From: a virus | Length of the DNA stretch: 64,000 bases | Virus record (IMG/VR): IMGVR_UViG_3300031227_000032 | Location: 1 to 64,000 of that record | Reading direction: 5' to 3' (one strand) | Shown here: positions 40,374-48,432 of the stretch, one piece after another | Position numbering within the stretch: the first letter of the stretch is position 1 | How the letters are laid out: every line of letters starts with the position of its first letter | Notes under the pieces: generated by a model | The model's input: the letters and a program-made list of their open reading frames with translations, nothing else | What the model was told of the DNA's origin: nothing | Databases searched by the model: none | Translations under genes and position numbers: made by a program

Positions 40374-40820
40374 TTAATAACCCGTCGTGCGCATTTGCCC
40401 ACGTAGTGTATTGCCGCGCGATACTTGCTGTAACCGTTGCGCTTTCGTGACGTTCAGCATTTCTGACAGCAGCCGTTCGCGTTCATTGTTAGTATCGAAT
40501 ACATAGATCGGATTGCTGGTAGACTCGCCACGGTTTTTCTTGCCGCCGAATAGTCCGCCGAATAGTGCTGATATTCCAGCGCCCAGGAATCCGCCGATGA
40601 CAGGCCCGAAGCCGCCCATGCTACCAAAGCTGGACGTGATAGCCTGTGTGAGTGGCTGTACAATCGCGTCCGCCACGCCTGACCAATCGTTAGTGCTTAC
40701 CGCTGTGAATAGTGCATCGCCTAGCTGCGCGGTGAATAGCGTAGCCGTCTGCTGTGCTTGCTGTGCGATTTGCTCAGTAGCTCCACCAGTAGCGCCCAGA
40801 CCGGACGCATCAGCCGTGCC
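40374..40820 (-). CDS. In-frame extension of the tape measure beyond a TGA
   Basis: From the TGA at 40821-40823 the same frame stays open for 148 codons to a TAA. The first 49 codons (GTADASGLGATGG, then TEQIAQQAQQTATLFTAQLG) have no good start; a GTG at 40676 has no Shine-Dalgarno. The C-terminal part has the Gly/Phe-rich hydrophobic segment GFGPVIGGFLGAGISALFGGLFGG seen at tape-measure C-termini (given in parts: GFGPVIGG, FLGAGISALFGG). Either readthrough of UGA, a broken tape-measure gene, or a separate small protein. Confidence 0.55.
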   Translation of the reverse strand, partial: GTADASGLGATGGATEQIAQQAQQTATLFTAQLGDALFTAVSTNDWSGVADAIVQPLTQAITSSFGSMGGFGPVIGGFLGAGISALFGGLFGGKKNRGESTSNPIYVFDTNNERERLLSEMLNVTKAQRLQQVSRGNTLRGQMRTTGY

Positions 40821-43502
40821 TCAACCGCCAGGGCCGCAAGCCGCATTACTTTCGCCGTATGTAGGATCATACCCACCGGCCATAATGCCGATACCGCGCA
40901 TCTCCAAGCCGAGTGCTGCAGCCCCAACGCCCATGTGTGATTGTTGAGCAACAGCGCCTAGTGCCCGTCCGCCAATGTCAGCAGGGGTGTTACGAATCCA
41001 ACCTGCGCTATCACTACCACCCGACTGGGCGGCCACATCAGCGGCTAGACTTAACGCATCATTAACTGTCCGCTTGGCCGTTGCCAGTGAGCCTATTAAT
41101 GATCGCTCGATAGCATCAGTAACCGCCATAATCGAAGCCACTGATGCGGTCTGCATTGCAGTAAACGCACTGACCATTTCAGTATGCAGATCAGTAACGC
41201 GCTGTAAGACACGTGGCACGGATTCATCTACAGTGTCATAAATCCCTTTCCACATGTCAGGCCAGATTGAATGGCCTACAATGAGATCCCACGCCCATTG
41301 AAATGGAGCCACTACGTTCTTTGCGAATGTCTCGATCTCTTTAACGACCTTGCCTACAAATTCAGTTACGGTAGCCCATATGCCATCCCACAAGCCAACC
41401 CAGAACTCCGTTATATCAGTATTGACGTTTTCGAACCATTCAGTAATATCATCAATGAAGCCAGATATAAACTCGCCAGTATTAGCAGCAATTGTATCAG
41501 CAGTATCGGCGATAGTTTGCCATGCTCCCGACCAATCGCCAGTAATCAATTTCAGCCCAACCTCGAAGATACCACCGACAATAGCAAGCGCGTTTTTAAC
41601 AACAAGTTTGATCGCATTCCATACGGTTGAAATGACAAGCTTAATGCTTTCCCACACAATGCTAACAGCGGCCATGAACGGCGGCCCCCACTTATCCCAT
41701 ATGATCTTGATAGCATCCAACGTAACGCTAAATGCTTCTTTAATCAGTGGCCAGTTTTTCATCCACCAATCAATGATCGGCTGTACTAACTCCAGCGCCT
41801 CAGCGCCAAGCCAACCGAATACCTCACCGGCTTTATCCCTTATGGCAGTGAGTGTCGGACTGATTTTATCCTTGACTTCCTGAATCTTTTCTGCGAACGC
41901 GCTAGCCTTTTGTTCACCCTCAGTCAACGGCCCGACGAATCCGTCAGCAGGTGCTTTGCCTGTCAACGCATCCCATGCTGCGCGAACTGTTTCAATCCTT
42001 TCGGCCAGAACTTGCGCGCTAACCTCCGCCTCACTCAATGGCCCGATAAATCCCGACTGAATCTTATCCGGCCCCTGCCCAGTCAATGCCAGCCATGCCG
42101 CCTTGACAACATCCATAGCCTGTGCTATCTGCGGGAAGTTGCTGTCAGCAAATGATTTAATCTTACCCCAGTTGGCGATGATCAACGCACCGCCCGCCAC
42201 AATAGCAGCTACAGCAATCCCGATAGGGCCAGTCATGGCGGTAAATGCAACACCAATACCTGGCGCGGCAGCTACTATGTTCCCAATGATCATCAGCAAC
42301 GGGCCAAGTGAAGCTACCACTCCGGCGGCAATCACTCCGAAATTCAATAATACTGGATTGGTTTTTGCCAGATTTTGCACGAACGGTATTGCGGCTTCAA
42401 CTAATGAGACAAAGCCGTCAAGCAGTCCGCTGTCTGAGATTGACAAGCCTAAGCCCTGCACTGCTGAACTGAGTCGCGTCAATACCGGCGTTACTTCTGT
42501 AGCGATCCGCGCAGCCGTGCCAGCCGAGGCCAGGTTCGCCTCAGATAGTCTTTCTAGTGCCGCGCTGCCCTGATTCACCAATGCGGCCATAGCTGGCCCT
42601 GCACGCTGTCCAAAAATAGTCATAAGCTCAGCGGTTCTTTCCACTTCGCCCATGCCTTCCAATCCCTCTTCAAACTGCGCGATGATATCAACAAGCGGCA
42701 GCATAGCACCATCCGCACCTTCAATACTAACTTTGAGTTTCTTAAGGGATGCAGTGGCCTTTGCGCCTGGATTGATCAGTAGCGATATAGCGGTCTTGAG
42801 TGACGTACCCGCCATGCTTCCCTGAATACCAGCGTTACCTAACAGACCAACAGCGGCAGCGACCTCTTCAAACACAAGCCCAGATGATGATGCAATCGGG
42901 CCTACGAACTTCATTGATTCGCCAAGCATCCGCAGATCAACATTGGCGCTAGTGAATGTGTTAGTCATTACATCCGCTACGCGCGTCATTTCAGTGGCCT
43001 CAAGGCCGAAACCAGTCAGGATGTTAGACGCAATATCGGCAGTAGTCGCTAGATCAATCTGACCAGCGGCGGCAGCGTTCAACACACCGGGCAACGCGCC
43101 GATAATATCCACAGCCTTGAAGCCCGCCATTGCGAGGAAGCTCTGTGCATCAGCGGCTTGCTTGGCTGTAAACGCCGTGGTCTCGCCAAGCATTTTGGAC
43201 TGCTTACGTAGCTTCGCAAACTCTTCAGCGGTGGCACCTGACAATGCACGCACGCGATTCATCGAGTTCTGAAAGTCAATGCCGAGCTTAATGATCGCAG
43301 CGCCGACGCCGACGATAGGCAACGTCAAGCCCATCGTCATTTTTCTGCCGACGCCCGCCATCTGACTGCCCGTCTTTTTCCACGCGGCGGCTGTCTTTTG
43401 CGCAGCAGTGACGCCCTTTTTACCAGCGTCAGTCAGCGGCTTGCTGAGCTTGTCTTTCAGCTCTAGTACAACCTCTAAGATTTTCTGATCAGTGTTTGCC
43501 AT
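40821..43502 (-). CDS. Tail tape measure protein
   Basis: 893 residues from the ATG at 43502. The N-terminal TP901-1-type core (LGIDFQNSMNRVRALSGA, FTAKQAADAQSFLAMAGF, AMAGTSLKTAISLL) is typical. Several hydrophobic segments lie near 400-460, and paired DALTGKAPADGFVGPLTE repeats near 490-540. Sets tail length and exits with DNA. The frame ends at a TGA after ACGPGG, and the same frame continues for another 148 codons (see extension). Overlaps the upstream gene by 14 nt. Confidence 0.9.
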   Translation of the reverse strand: MANTDQKILEVVLELKDKLSKPLTDAGKKGVTAAQKTAAAWKKTGSQMAGVGRKMTMGLTLPIVGVGAAIIKLGIDFQNSMNRVRALSGATAEEFAKLRKQSKMLGETTAFTAKQAADAQSFLAMAGFKAVDIIGALPGVLNAAAAGQIDLATTADIASNILTGFGLEATEMTRVADVMTNTFTSANVDLRMLGESMKFVGPIASSSGLVFEEVAAAVGLLGNAGIQGSMAGTSLKTAISLLINPGAKATASLKKLKVSIEGADGAMLPLVDIIAQFEEGLEGMGEVERTAELMTIFGQRAGPAMAALVNQGSAALERLSEANLASAGTAARIATEVTPVLTRLSSAVQGLGLSISDSGLLDGFVSLVEAAIPFVQNLAKTNPVLLNFGVIAAGVVASLGPLLMIIGNIVAAAPGIGVAFTAMTGPIGIAVAAIVAGGALIIANWGKIKSFADSNFPQIAQAMDVVKAAWLALTGQGPDKIQSGFIGPLSEAEVSAQVLAERIETVRAAWDALTGKAPADGFVGPLTEGEQKASAFAEKIQEVKDKISPTLTAIRDKAGEVFGWLGAEALELVQPIIDWWMKNWPLIKEAFSVTLDAIKIIWDKWGPPFMAAVSIVWESIKLVISTVWNAIKLVVKNALAIVGGIFEVGLKLITGDWSGAWQTIADTADTIAANTGEFISGFIDDITEWFENVNTDITEFWVGLWDGIWATVTEFVGKVVKEIETFAKNVVAPFQWAWDLIVGHSIWPDMWKGIYDTVDESVPRVLQRVTDLHTEMVSAFTAMQTASVASIMAVTDAIERSLIGSLATAKRTVNDALSLAADVAAQSGGSDSAGWIRNTPADIGGRALGAVAQQSHMGVGAAALGLEMRGIGIMAGGYDPTYGESNAACGPGG

Positions 43503-43839
43503 TCTTTTTACTGCTCGCCTTTTCTTTAGCCGCGTCAAGCTCGGCTATTTTTCTGTCAATCACGCCCATCGCAGATATGTACCAAACAGGTTGATCCTCA
43601 AGCCCGCCTGCACGGAATGAGAATCCATTTTTGTAATGAGCATATAGCCCATTCAAGTAAACGCTCAGTTCGGATACATCTTTCCACGGGCAGTGGGTAG
43701 CATAGATAGGCTCTATGCAATCCCCCACCCGTCGCTCGTCAATCTGCAGCATCCCATCTGTACAACCTACTCTACAGTTAGCTTCGTCAAAGTTGCATCC
43801 GGAACATCGGTCTCCGATTCCGTGCTGGAGTTTGATGTA
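43489..43839 (-). CDS. Tail assembly chaperone, -1 frameshift extension (GT-like)
   Basis: Read in the -1 frame after the slippery site at 43839-43845. It gives a 116-residue extension: YIKLQHGIGDRCSGC, then NFDEANCRVGCTDG, then MLQIDERRVGDC and a helical end. An internal ATG at 43752 has no Shine-Dalgarno. With the upstream 128 codons it would make a fusion of about 244 residues. In lambda, the G-T fusion loads onto the tape measure; the gene is directly before the tape measure here as well. Confidence 0.75.
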   Translation of the reverse strand, partial: YIKLQHGIGDRCSGCNFDEANCRVGCTDGMLQIDERRVGDCIEPIYATHCPWKDVSELSVYLNGLYAHYKNGFSFRAGGLEDQPVWYISAMGVIDRKIAELDAAKEKASSKKNGKH

Positions 43840-44222
43840 AAATTTACATCGGCAGTTTCCTCCTTATTCAGCCCGCCGATAGCCTCACTGACTGTAAGTG
43901 CGATATTCGTAATCAACTCCAGCGGAAGGCGCTTCATTGATGCCTTGTCAATAACATCCTCACGCTCCCCGCAAACCTTGACCTTCTCGAACGTCGGTTT
44001 GAAATCCTCACCGTCGTCTTGCAATCCTTCGATGTCAGTCAACATCAACTTAACCAGCATGTAATTCAGCTCGCCGCCGTTCACTTCGCCGTGCTTATCA
44101 GTGACATTGCCGATCAGCCAGAATTGCATACGGTTATCAATGTCGCGGATTTGGTAGCGCACACTATCATCGCATTCAGCGGTGAACCATCCACCGGTTA
44201 CTTTTGGGGACAATACTTGCAT
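43767..44222 (-). CDS. Tail assembly chaperone (G-like)
   Basis: 151 residues between the major tail protein and the tape measure, the standard place for the chaperone. Beta start, then MLVKLMLTDIEGLQDDGEDF and an acidic Ser/Thr/Glu-rich C-terminus. AGGAG six bases before the ATG at 44222. Contains the slippery A AAT TTT at codons 126-128, so a fraction of ribosomes would shift to the -1 frame. Confidence 0.8.
   Translation of the reverse strand: MQVLSPKVTGGWFTAECDDSVRYQIRDIDNRMQFWLIGNVTDKHGEVNGGELNYMLVKLMLTDIEGLQDDGEDFKPTFEKVKVCGEREDVIDKASMKRLPLELITNIALTVSEAIGGLNKEETADVNFTSNSSTESETDVPDATLTKLTVE
43839..43845 (-). promoter_or_regulatory. -1 ribosomal frameshift site A AAT TTT
   Basis: Minus-strand heptamer in the zero frame GTA AAT TTT ACA: a canonical X XXY YYZ. 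The -1 frame is open from here to 43489 and overlaps the zero-frame end by 73 nt. Confidence 0.8.
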
Positions 44223-44231
44223 CTCAAACTC

Positions 44232-45131
44232 CTATGTATACACAATAGTAAATCCGTCTTCGCCAGACTCATCAGACATACGGCAACTCACCGTGATATC
44301 GTGGAAGCCATTGCTGTTTCCGAAGTCAGGCTCGACATTGAAATAGCCATCCATGTTGTAGGTAATAATGTTGCCAGCATCGGAACCTACAATCGCGTTC
44401 AGCGTAGTCTTAGTACCGGCAGTAGCGGATGCGAAAATATCATACGCAGCAACGGTGGTTAGCCTGAATGTGGTCGTGTAGATGACCTCACGATTGCTAA
44501 GCTCTGGGTCTTGAATGCCGTTCGTACCTGCGATATCTTCGTCAGGATCAGGGAACGCATTACCGAGCGTAATGGTAGCGCCCTTAATGTTCAACGTCTT
44601 ACCGCCAACGGTAAAGGTCAAGCCCTTACAGATCGGCTGTAACGCACCTGTCACGGTTGCGGCAGTACCGGACGCATCAGTCGGCGCTGTGTAGGTTCCG
44701 GAGCCTGTCCAGCTTTCCTTCACAGGCTCGTTCGGAGTGAATGTCCATGTCGGATTAAGCACTGTGCTGTTGCCGCTGATTAGATATGTGTTACCTGGAT
44801 AGTAGTCAATATCCACTGCGCTAAATGTCAGCGCGGGTGTCAATGAATAGGTTACGCTAGTAGCGCCGACAGTGACTCCCTCCATACCACTAGCGAGCAG
44901 TAATTTGTCAACTGGCGGCACAACTCCAGCAGGCGCACCCGCGCCCCTGGCGTAAGTTGCAAACGATACATTGCTGTACAACGCCCCCGCCTGCGGACGA
45001 TCACGGATAGACAGCGGCATCATGTCAGCATTATCGTGGTAGCCCACCTTTGGAGTGATGTCCAATTCCATCACTTTGTGACCGGCACTATCAAACTCAA
45101 CGCGGTCAAGTGCCATAATTAGATTCGCCAT
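44232..45131 (-). CDS. Major tail protein
   Basis: 299 residues. The beta-rich layout ALDRVEFDSAGHKVMELDITP, FATYARGAGAPAG, then an Ig-like TLGNAFPDPDEDIAGTNG and VIYTTTFRLT, and its place before the chaperones and tape measure, fit a siphophage tail tube protein. GGGGGA before the ATG. Polymerises into the tail tube. Confidence 0.75.
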   Translation of the reverse strand: MANLIMALDRVEFDSAGHKVMELDITPKVGYHDNADMMPLSIRDRPQAGALYSNVSFATYARGAGAPAGVVPPVDKLLLASGMEGVTVGATSVTYSLTPALTFSAVDIDYYPGNTYLISGNSTVLNPTWTFTPNEPVKESWTGSGTYTAPTDASGTAATVTGALQPICKGLTFTVGGKTLNIKGATITLGNAFPDPDEDIAGTNGIQDPELSNREVIYTTTFRLTTVAAYDIFASATAGTKTTLNAIVGSDAGNIITYNMDGYFNVEPDFGNSNGFHDITVSCRMSDESGEDGFTIVYT

Positions 45132-45146
45132 AAATTCCCCCTGCGG

Positions 45147-45380
45147 TTAGATCCGCGTTAGTTCTTTAAGTTTACGTTGATAGCCCATAGACTTCCACGC
45201 TTGAAATCCGATGCGCTCAATCACATTACACGCATCATTGTAAGTATAGGGCTTCGGGATAGTACCCAGCTCTGCGCGCTTTGGAAAGTATAGCGTGACA
45301 GGTGCAAGCGGCGCGCGTATTGCACGATCCATCACTTCTGGGTTGACCGCTTTACGGCGGGCCTGTACCTTTTTCTTCAT
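45147..45380 (-). CDS. Small basic protein in the head-tail joining region
   Basis: 77 residues, Lys/Arg-rich N-terminus (MKKKVQARRKAVNPEVMDR). It overlaps the tail terminator by 1 nt and lies just upstream of the major tail gene. Unknown; its size and charge suit a minor joining protein. Confidence 0.6.
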   Translation of the reverse strand: MKKKVQARRKAVNPEVMDRAIRAPLAPVTLYFPKRAELGTIPKPYTYNDACNVIERIGFQAWKSMGYQRKLKELTRI

Positions 45381-45826
45381 TATGCAAACTCCTGTTCAAT
45401 CACTATATCTACTGAACGAATACGCTGATGTAATCCGCTATCCTGTACATTGTGTACTGTCGTTTCATTGTTAGCTGAGATGTTAAGGCATGTCTCAGTA
45501 CCGTCACTGTCGGGTAATCTTGTTTTAGCAGCCTGTTCGCAGTATTTCACAAGATCATCCGAGATACCCCTGGCTACCGCCTCTGTAGTGTCAGACGAAT
45601 TATAGTACAGTGACAAGTCAAGTGATAGGTTAATCTCACGTGATGCCGTAGTGAAGCGGTCGATCAATGTCTCACCGCGTTCCGCTACGATCAGCAGTGG
45701 AAAGTCAGAATCAGTTGCGGACGTGACGGGGATTGGCCCGTCCTCAAAGCCCTTGATTGCTGCAATGTTTGTATCAAGGTATGTTATCAGTGCTGTTATT
45801 ACCGCGTTGCGTGATTGATTAGCCAT
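45380..45826 (-). CDS. Tail terminator-like protein
   Basis: 148 residues. NAVITALITYLDTNI, then DFPLLIVAERGETL and INLSLDLSLYYNSSD with a helix VARGISDDLVKYCEQ, is the alpha/beta pattern of siphophage tail terminators (gpU/gp17-like). Caps the tail tube. Placed between the gp10-like and major tail genes, as expected. Confidence 0.7.
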   Translation of the reverse strand: MANQSRNAVITALITYLDTNIAAIKGFEDGPIPVTSATDSDFPLLIVAERGETLIDRFTTASREINLSLDLSLYYNSSDTTEAVARGISDDLVKYCEQAAKTRLPDSDGTETCLNISANNETTVHNVQDSGLHQRIRSVDIVIEQEFA

Positions 45827-46225
45827 TTAGTCTTTCCATGTGATAATATCTTTCAACCGTTGCATCAGTCCTTCTGATTCCTCGCGGATAGGGATGCCCA
45901 AAAACTCACGCGCCTTGATATGCTTAGTACCATGCTCCAGATACTTGGCATATGTCGTGGTTGCCTTTAGCCCGATAGCGTCGTTCTTGAGTCCGACACG
46001 AATGACGTTCGCACGGCGCTCAGTGAAACGCTGAATCCTTCTAAACAATTCACCGCTCTGACGATTCAATACGCTATCATAAAAGCCCTTGGCACGTCGC
46101 AAGAACTTCCATGACAATCCGCGCATTTCATCTTTGACTACTTGCGGATTGCGCTTCGCAGTTTCGTTCAATAGCTTGTTAATCGCAGGGCTAAGCTCTT
46201 CTAAGGTAACCGTTTCTTTAGACAT
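45827..46225 (-). CDS. HK97 gp10-like head-tail protein
   Basis: 132 residues. The closing motif YAKYLEHGTKHIKAREFLGIPI is the family signature. Forms part of the neck or tail-completion complex. ATG directly after the connector stop region. Confidence 0.85.
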   Translation of the reverse strand: MSKETVTLEELSPAINKLLNETAKRNPQVVKDEMRGLSWKFLRRAKGFYDSVLNRQSGELFRRIQRFTERRANVIRVGLKNDAIGLKATTTYAKYLEHGTKHIKAREFLGIPIREESEGLMQRLKDIITWKD

Positions 46226-46887
46226 TAGTATGACCTGCGGATATATCCGTCCAGCACGGTCTTAACTTCTGGCGTCATGCCCTTATTGAATCGCTGGATT
46301 AGAAACTCCTGTCCGGTAACTTCAACGCCCTTCACGCCCAACCTGCCACCGCCGCCGCTTGCGCCCTTGCCCTCTAACCACTTCAGCACAGCCATAGTAC
46401 ACACCGCCCATTCCAGATCAGCGGGCACGCCGAAACTTGCAGTCATGGCTAACGTATCCCAGCTCGTGGTGATGTATCCCGCGATGTAAGTGACTTTGAT
46501 ATTCTCATCACCGATAGGCCACGCGCCGTATTCCGCATCATCCTCTTGCCCCAACTTCGGATAGCGCACGTGGAATGAAATGCCGCGCTCATCTTTCAGC
46601 AGTTGCATGTATGAGGTAGATTCGCTCACATATGTCTCAGTGCCAGTATCCCAAATGCTGACAGCACTTAGCGCAGTGACAGGCTCCTCGTTCAGATACA
46701 ACAGCGTGCGATCATCACCGGAGTAATACTCATCAGTGATGGTAGACGATTCTAGCCGACGGTTGCAGTATTCGTTGACCTCTACTGTCGCAGCTTCAAG
46801 TAACAGCTTGAATGAATCGTCATATGTCGTCTCAGGTTCATTCAGCAGCAAGTCATCTTTCATTACGCTTAATCTACCTAGTGCCAT
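46225..46887 (-). CDS. Head-tail connector (gp6/gp15-like)
   Basis: 220 residues. Helical N-terminus LLLEAATVEVNEYCNRRL, beta middle with DRTLLYLNEEPVTALSAVSIWD, and ENIKVTYIAGY then DLEWAVCTMAVLKWLEG: the connector pattern. Docks on the portal. Overlaps the DUF115-like gene by 10 nt. Confidence 0.85.
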   Translation of the reverse strand: MALGRLSVMKDDLLLNEPETTYDDSFKLLLEAATVEVNEYCNRRLESSTITDEYYSGDDRTLLYLNEEPVTALSAVSIWDTGTETYVSESTSYMQLLKDERGISFHVRYPKLGQEDDAEYGAWPIGDENIKVTYIAGYITTSWDTLAMTASFGVPADLEWAVCTMAVLKWLEGKGASGGGGRLGVKGVEVTGQEFLIQRFNKGMTPEVKTVLDGYIRRSY

Positions 46888-47513
46888 TGTTGCAATAACT
46901 CCCTGGCCACCGGTACATCGAGTAGCGTTGGCGATAGTGATTCTATTCTGATTCCGTTATCTTGCGCGCGGTATATCATTGTCTGTAATGTGCCGCGCTT
47001 GTAGCCCCAAATGTCCCCCTCAGAGCGCTTGCCGTCACAGGTTGACCCGTCGGCGTGTGCGTGACCTGTCATGTCAACTCCGCAATAAACGATATGCCGA
47101 CACCCTTGCTTAATCAACATGTCAGTCGCAACACCCGCTACAGTGCCGCCCGCAACTAAGTAGCTTTCGCCAAGTCGCTTAGGTGCTTTGTTGTATGCGT
47201 ATTGTCTGCAGGCATACGTCGGGTTATGTTCGCGCATCCGGTGATCCATCAGTGACTCAACGCCGCTATGTAATCCAAACTCCCACCATTGCGGGTTGAT
47301 ACCGGGCGCTTCGGGTGATGTGCATATCCATAGATCGAAGTTGAGCAGGTGTTGTATCGAGCCGTTGACAGCGACAGTGTAGATGTTATCGGGTATGCGG
47401 TTTATGTAAGCGCTACCTAGCGGCCCAGCGCCTACTATGATGGATGGATTAGTTACCGGTAGCTGCGCATCGAATATGTCTATGGGCGTAGTATGTTCTG
47501 AGGAGGTATTCAT
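46878..47513 (-). CDS. DUF115-like glycosyltransferase/Rossmann protein
   Basis: 211 residues from the ATG at 47513 (a TTG at 47531 is possible; no Shine-Dalgarno seen). SIIVGAGPLGSAYINRI is a Rossmann start, then TVAVNGSIQHLLNFDLWIC, and HIVYCGVDMTGHAHADG. This pattern matches DUF115 proteins, found in flagellin or surface-sugar modification loci. It resembles the C-terminal half of the protein at 53760. Overlaps the Kps-like gene by 65 nt. Confidence 0.65.
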   Translation of the reverse strand: MNTSSEHTTPIDIFDAQLPVTNPSIIVGAGPLGSAYINRIPDNIYTVAVNGSIQHLLNFDLWICTSPEAPGINPQWWEFGLHSGVESLMDHRMREHNPTYACRQYAYNKAPKRLGESYLVAGGTVAGVATDMLIKQGCRHIVYCGVDMTGHAHADGSTCDGKRSEGDIWGYKRGTLQTMIYRAQDNGIRIESLSPTLLDVPVARELLQQWH

Positions 47514-48432
47514 GATTGAGGTATTGTGCAACTTCGTATACGCCGGTAGACTGGATACTATTCAGCTTGTTTGTAAGTACAGTTTGATAATCTTCGTTGA
47601 CTAACTTTATGCCGTCCGTCAGCTCTGACAATCGGAATACGCCTGACGGATGTTCATGTATGGGCGGGATGCCAGCGTGATATACCGCCCTGCCCGCCAT
47701 AAGCGCCTCGTATCCAGCGGTAGAGTTGATTGTTACTACCGCATCACACCTTGCTAAATCCTTAGCGTAGGGGCGCTTCATTTGCCAATCGTCGGTTACT
47801 GAGATTTCAACGCCGTCTATCGGATCGCTGAGCATCGGATCAGGATACCACGTTATGTCTGCTGTAAACTCTTTATTCTGTAGCGCAACGCATTTAGGAT
47901 GCGGTCGATATGTCAGCTTTGCGTTAGGTAATATTGTAGACACTTCGGCTACAAGTGTAGATGAATTGTATCCATTGCCGCCGTATGCTAGTGATTGATC
48001 GCTCTGTATCTGTCCAACGATAAGCACGCTTTTAATCTCAGCGTCAGTCTGTAGCGCGGGTTTAGTCGCTATGTATTGCTGCGAGGTCATCGCACGCTGA
48101 AATGTATCTTCGGTGTACAGCGCCCAGTCGAATCTATCGCCTGCATAATGACTAGCGTAGGGTAACGCATAATGCCAGTAGTGTATACCAGCATCGCGGA
48201 ATGCCTGTCGCCGTGCATCATCATGGTCAACGTATTCCATGGCGAGTACTGTATCAATACCGCGCTCTATGCAATCAGCAACGCTATCATCTTCCAGCAG
48301 CCACAACTCGCCGAATGATTTAAGCAACGTCGGCATACGGACTGTATCGGGATGATCGAAGCGCCCGCGTAAATGCGGCATGATGGCAATGTGGCGGTGT
48401 TGTAGCTCGCTGTTAGTGTGGAGTAGTTTCAT
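47449..48432 (-). CDS. Kps-like glycosyltransferase (capsule/surface-sugar family)
   Basis: 327 residues. A GT-B-like pattern: IKSVLIVGQIQSDQSLAYGG, LTYRPHPK, then DAVVTINSTAGYEALMAGRAVYHAG. The RPHPK and TINSTAxYEALM motifs are those of KpsC/KpsS-type enzymes that build capsule linkers. It is homologous over its length to the first 330 residues of the protein at 53760. A sugar-transfer role is inferred; acceptor unknown. Overlaps both neighbours. Confidence 0.7.
   Translation of the reverse strand: MKLLHTNSELQHRHIAIMPHLRGRFDHPDTVRMPTLLKSFGELWLLEDDSVADCIERGIDTVLAMEYVDHDDARRQAFRDAGIHYWHYALPYASHYAGDRFDWALYTEDTFQRAMTSQQYIATKPALQTDAEIKSVLIVGQIQSDQSLAYGGNGYNSSTLVAEVSTILPNAKLTYRPHPKCVALQNKEFTADITWYPDPMLSDPIDGVEISVTDDWQMKRPYAKDLARCDAVVTINSTAGYEALMAGRAVYHAGIPPIHEHPSGVFRLSELTDGIKLVNEDYQTVLTNKLNSIQSTGVYEVAQYLNHEYLLRTYYAHRHIRCAATGN

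Noticed and set aside
40821-40823. Selenocysteine at the in-frame TGA codons
   Set aside because: The surroundings are Gly/Ser linkers without a redox-type motif, and no obvious hairpin follows at the usual distance.
47514-47606. 30-codon plus-strand frame with a perfect GAGGAGG before its ATG
   Set aside because: Antisense inside the glycosyltransferase overlap, no promoter, and no sensible peptide; the GAGGAGG is explained by Ser/Pro codons on the other strand.
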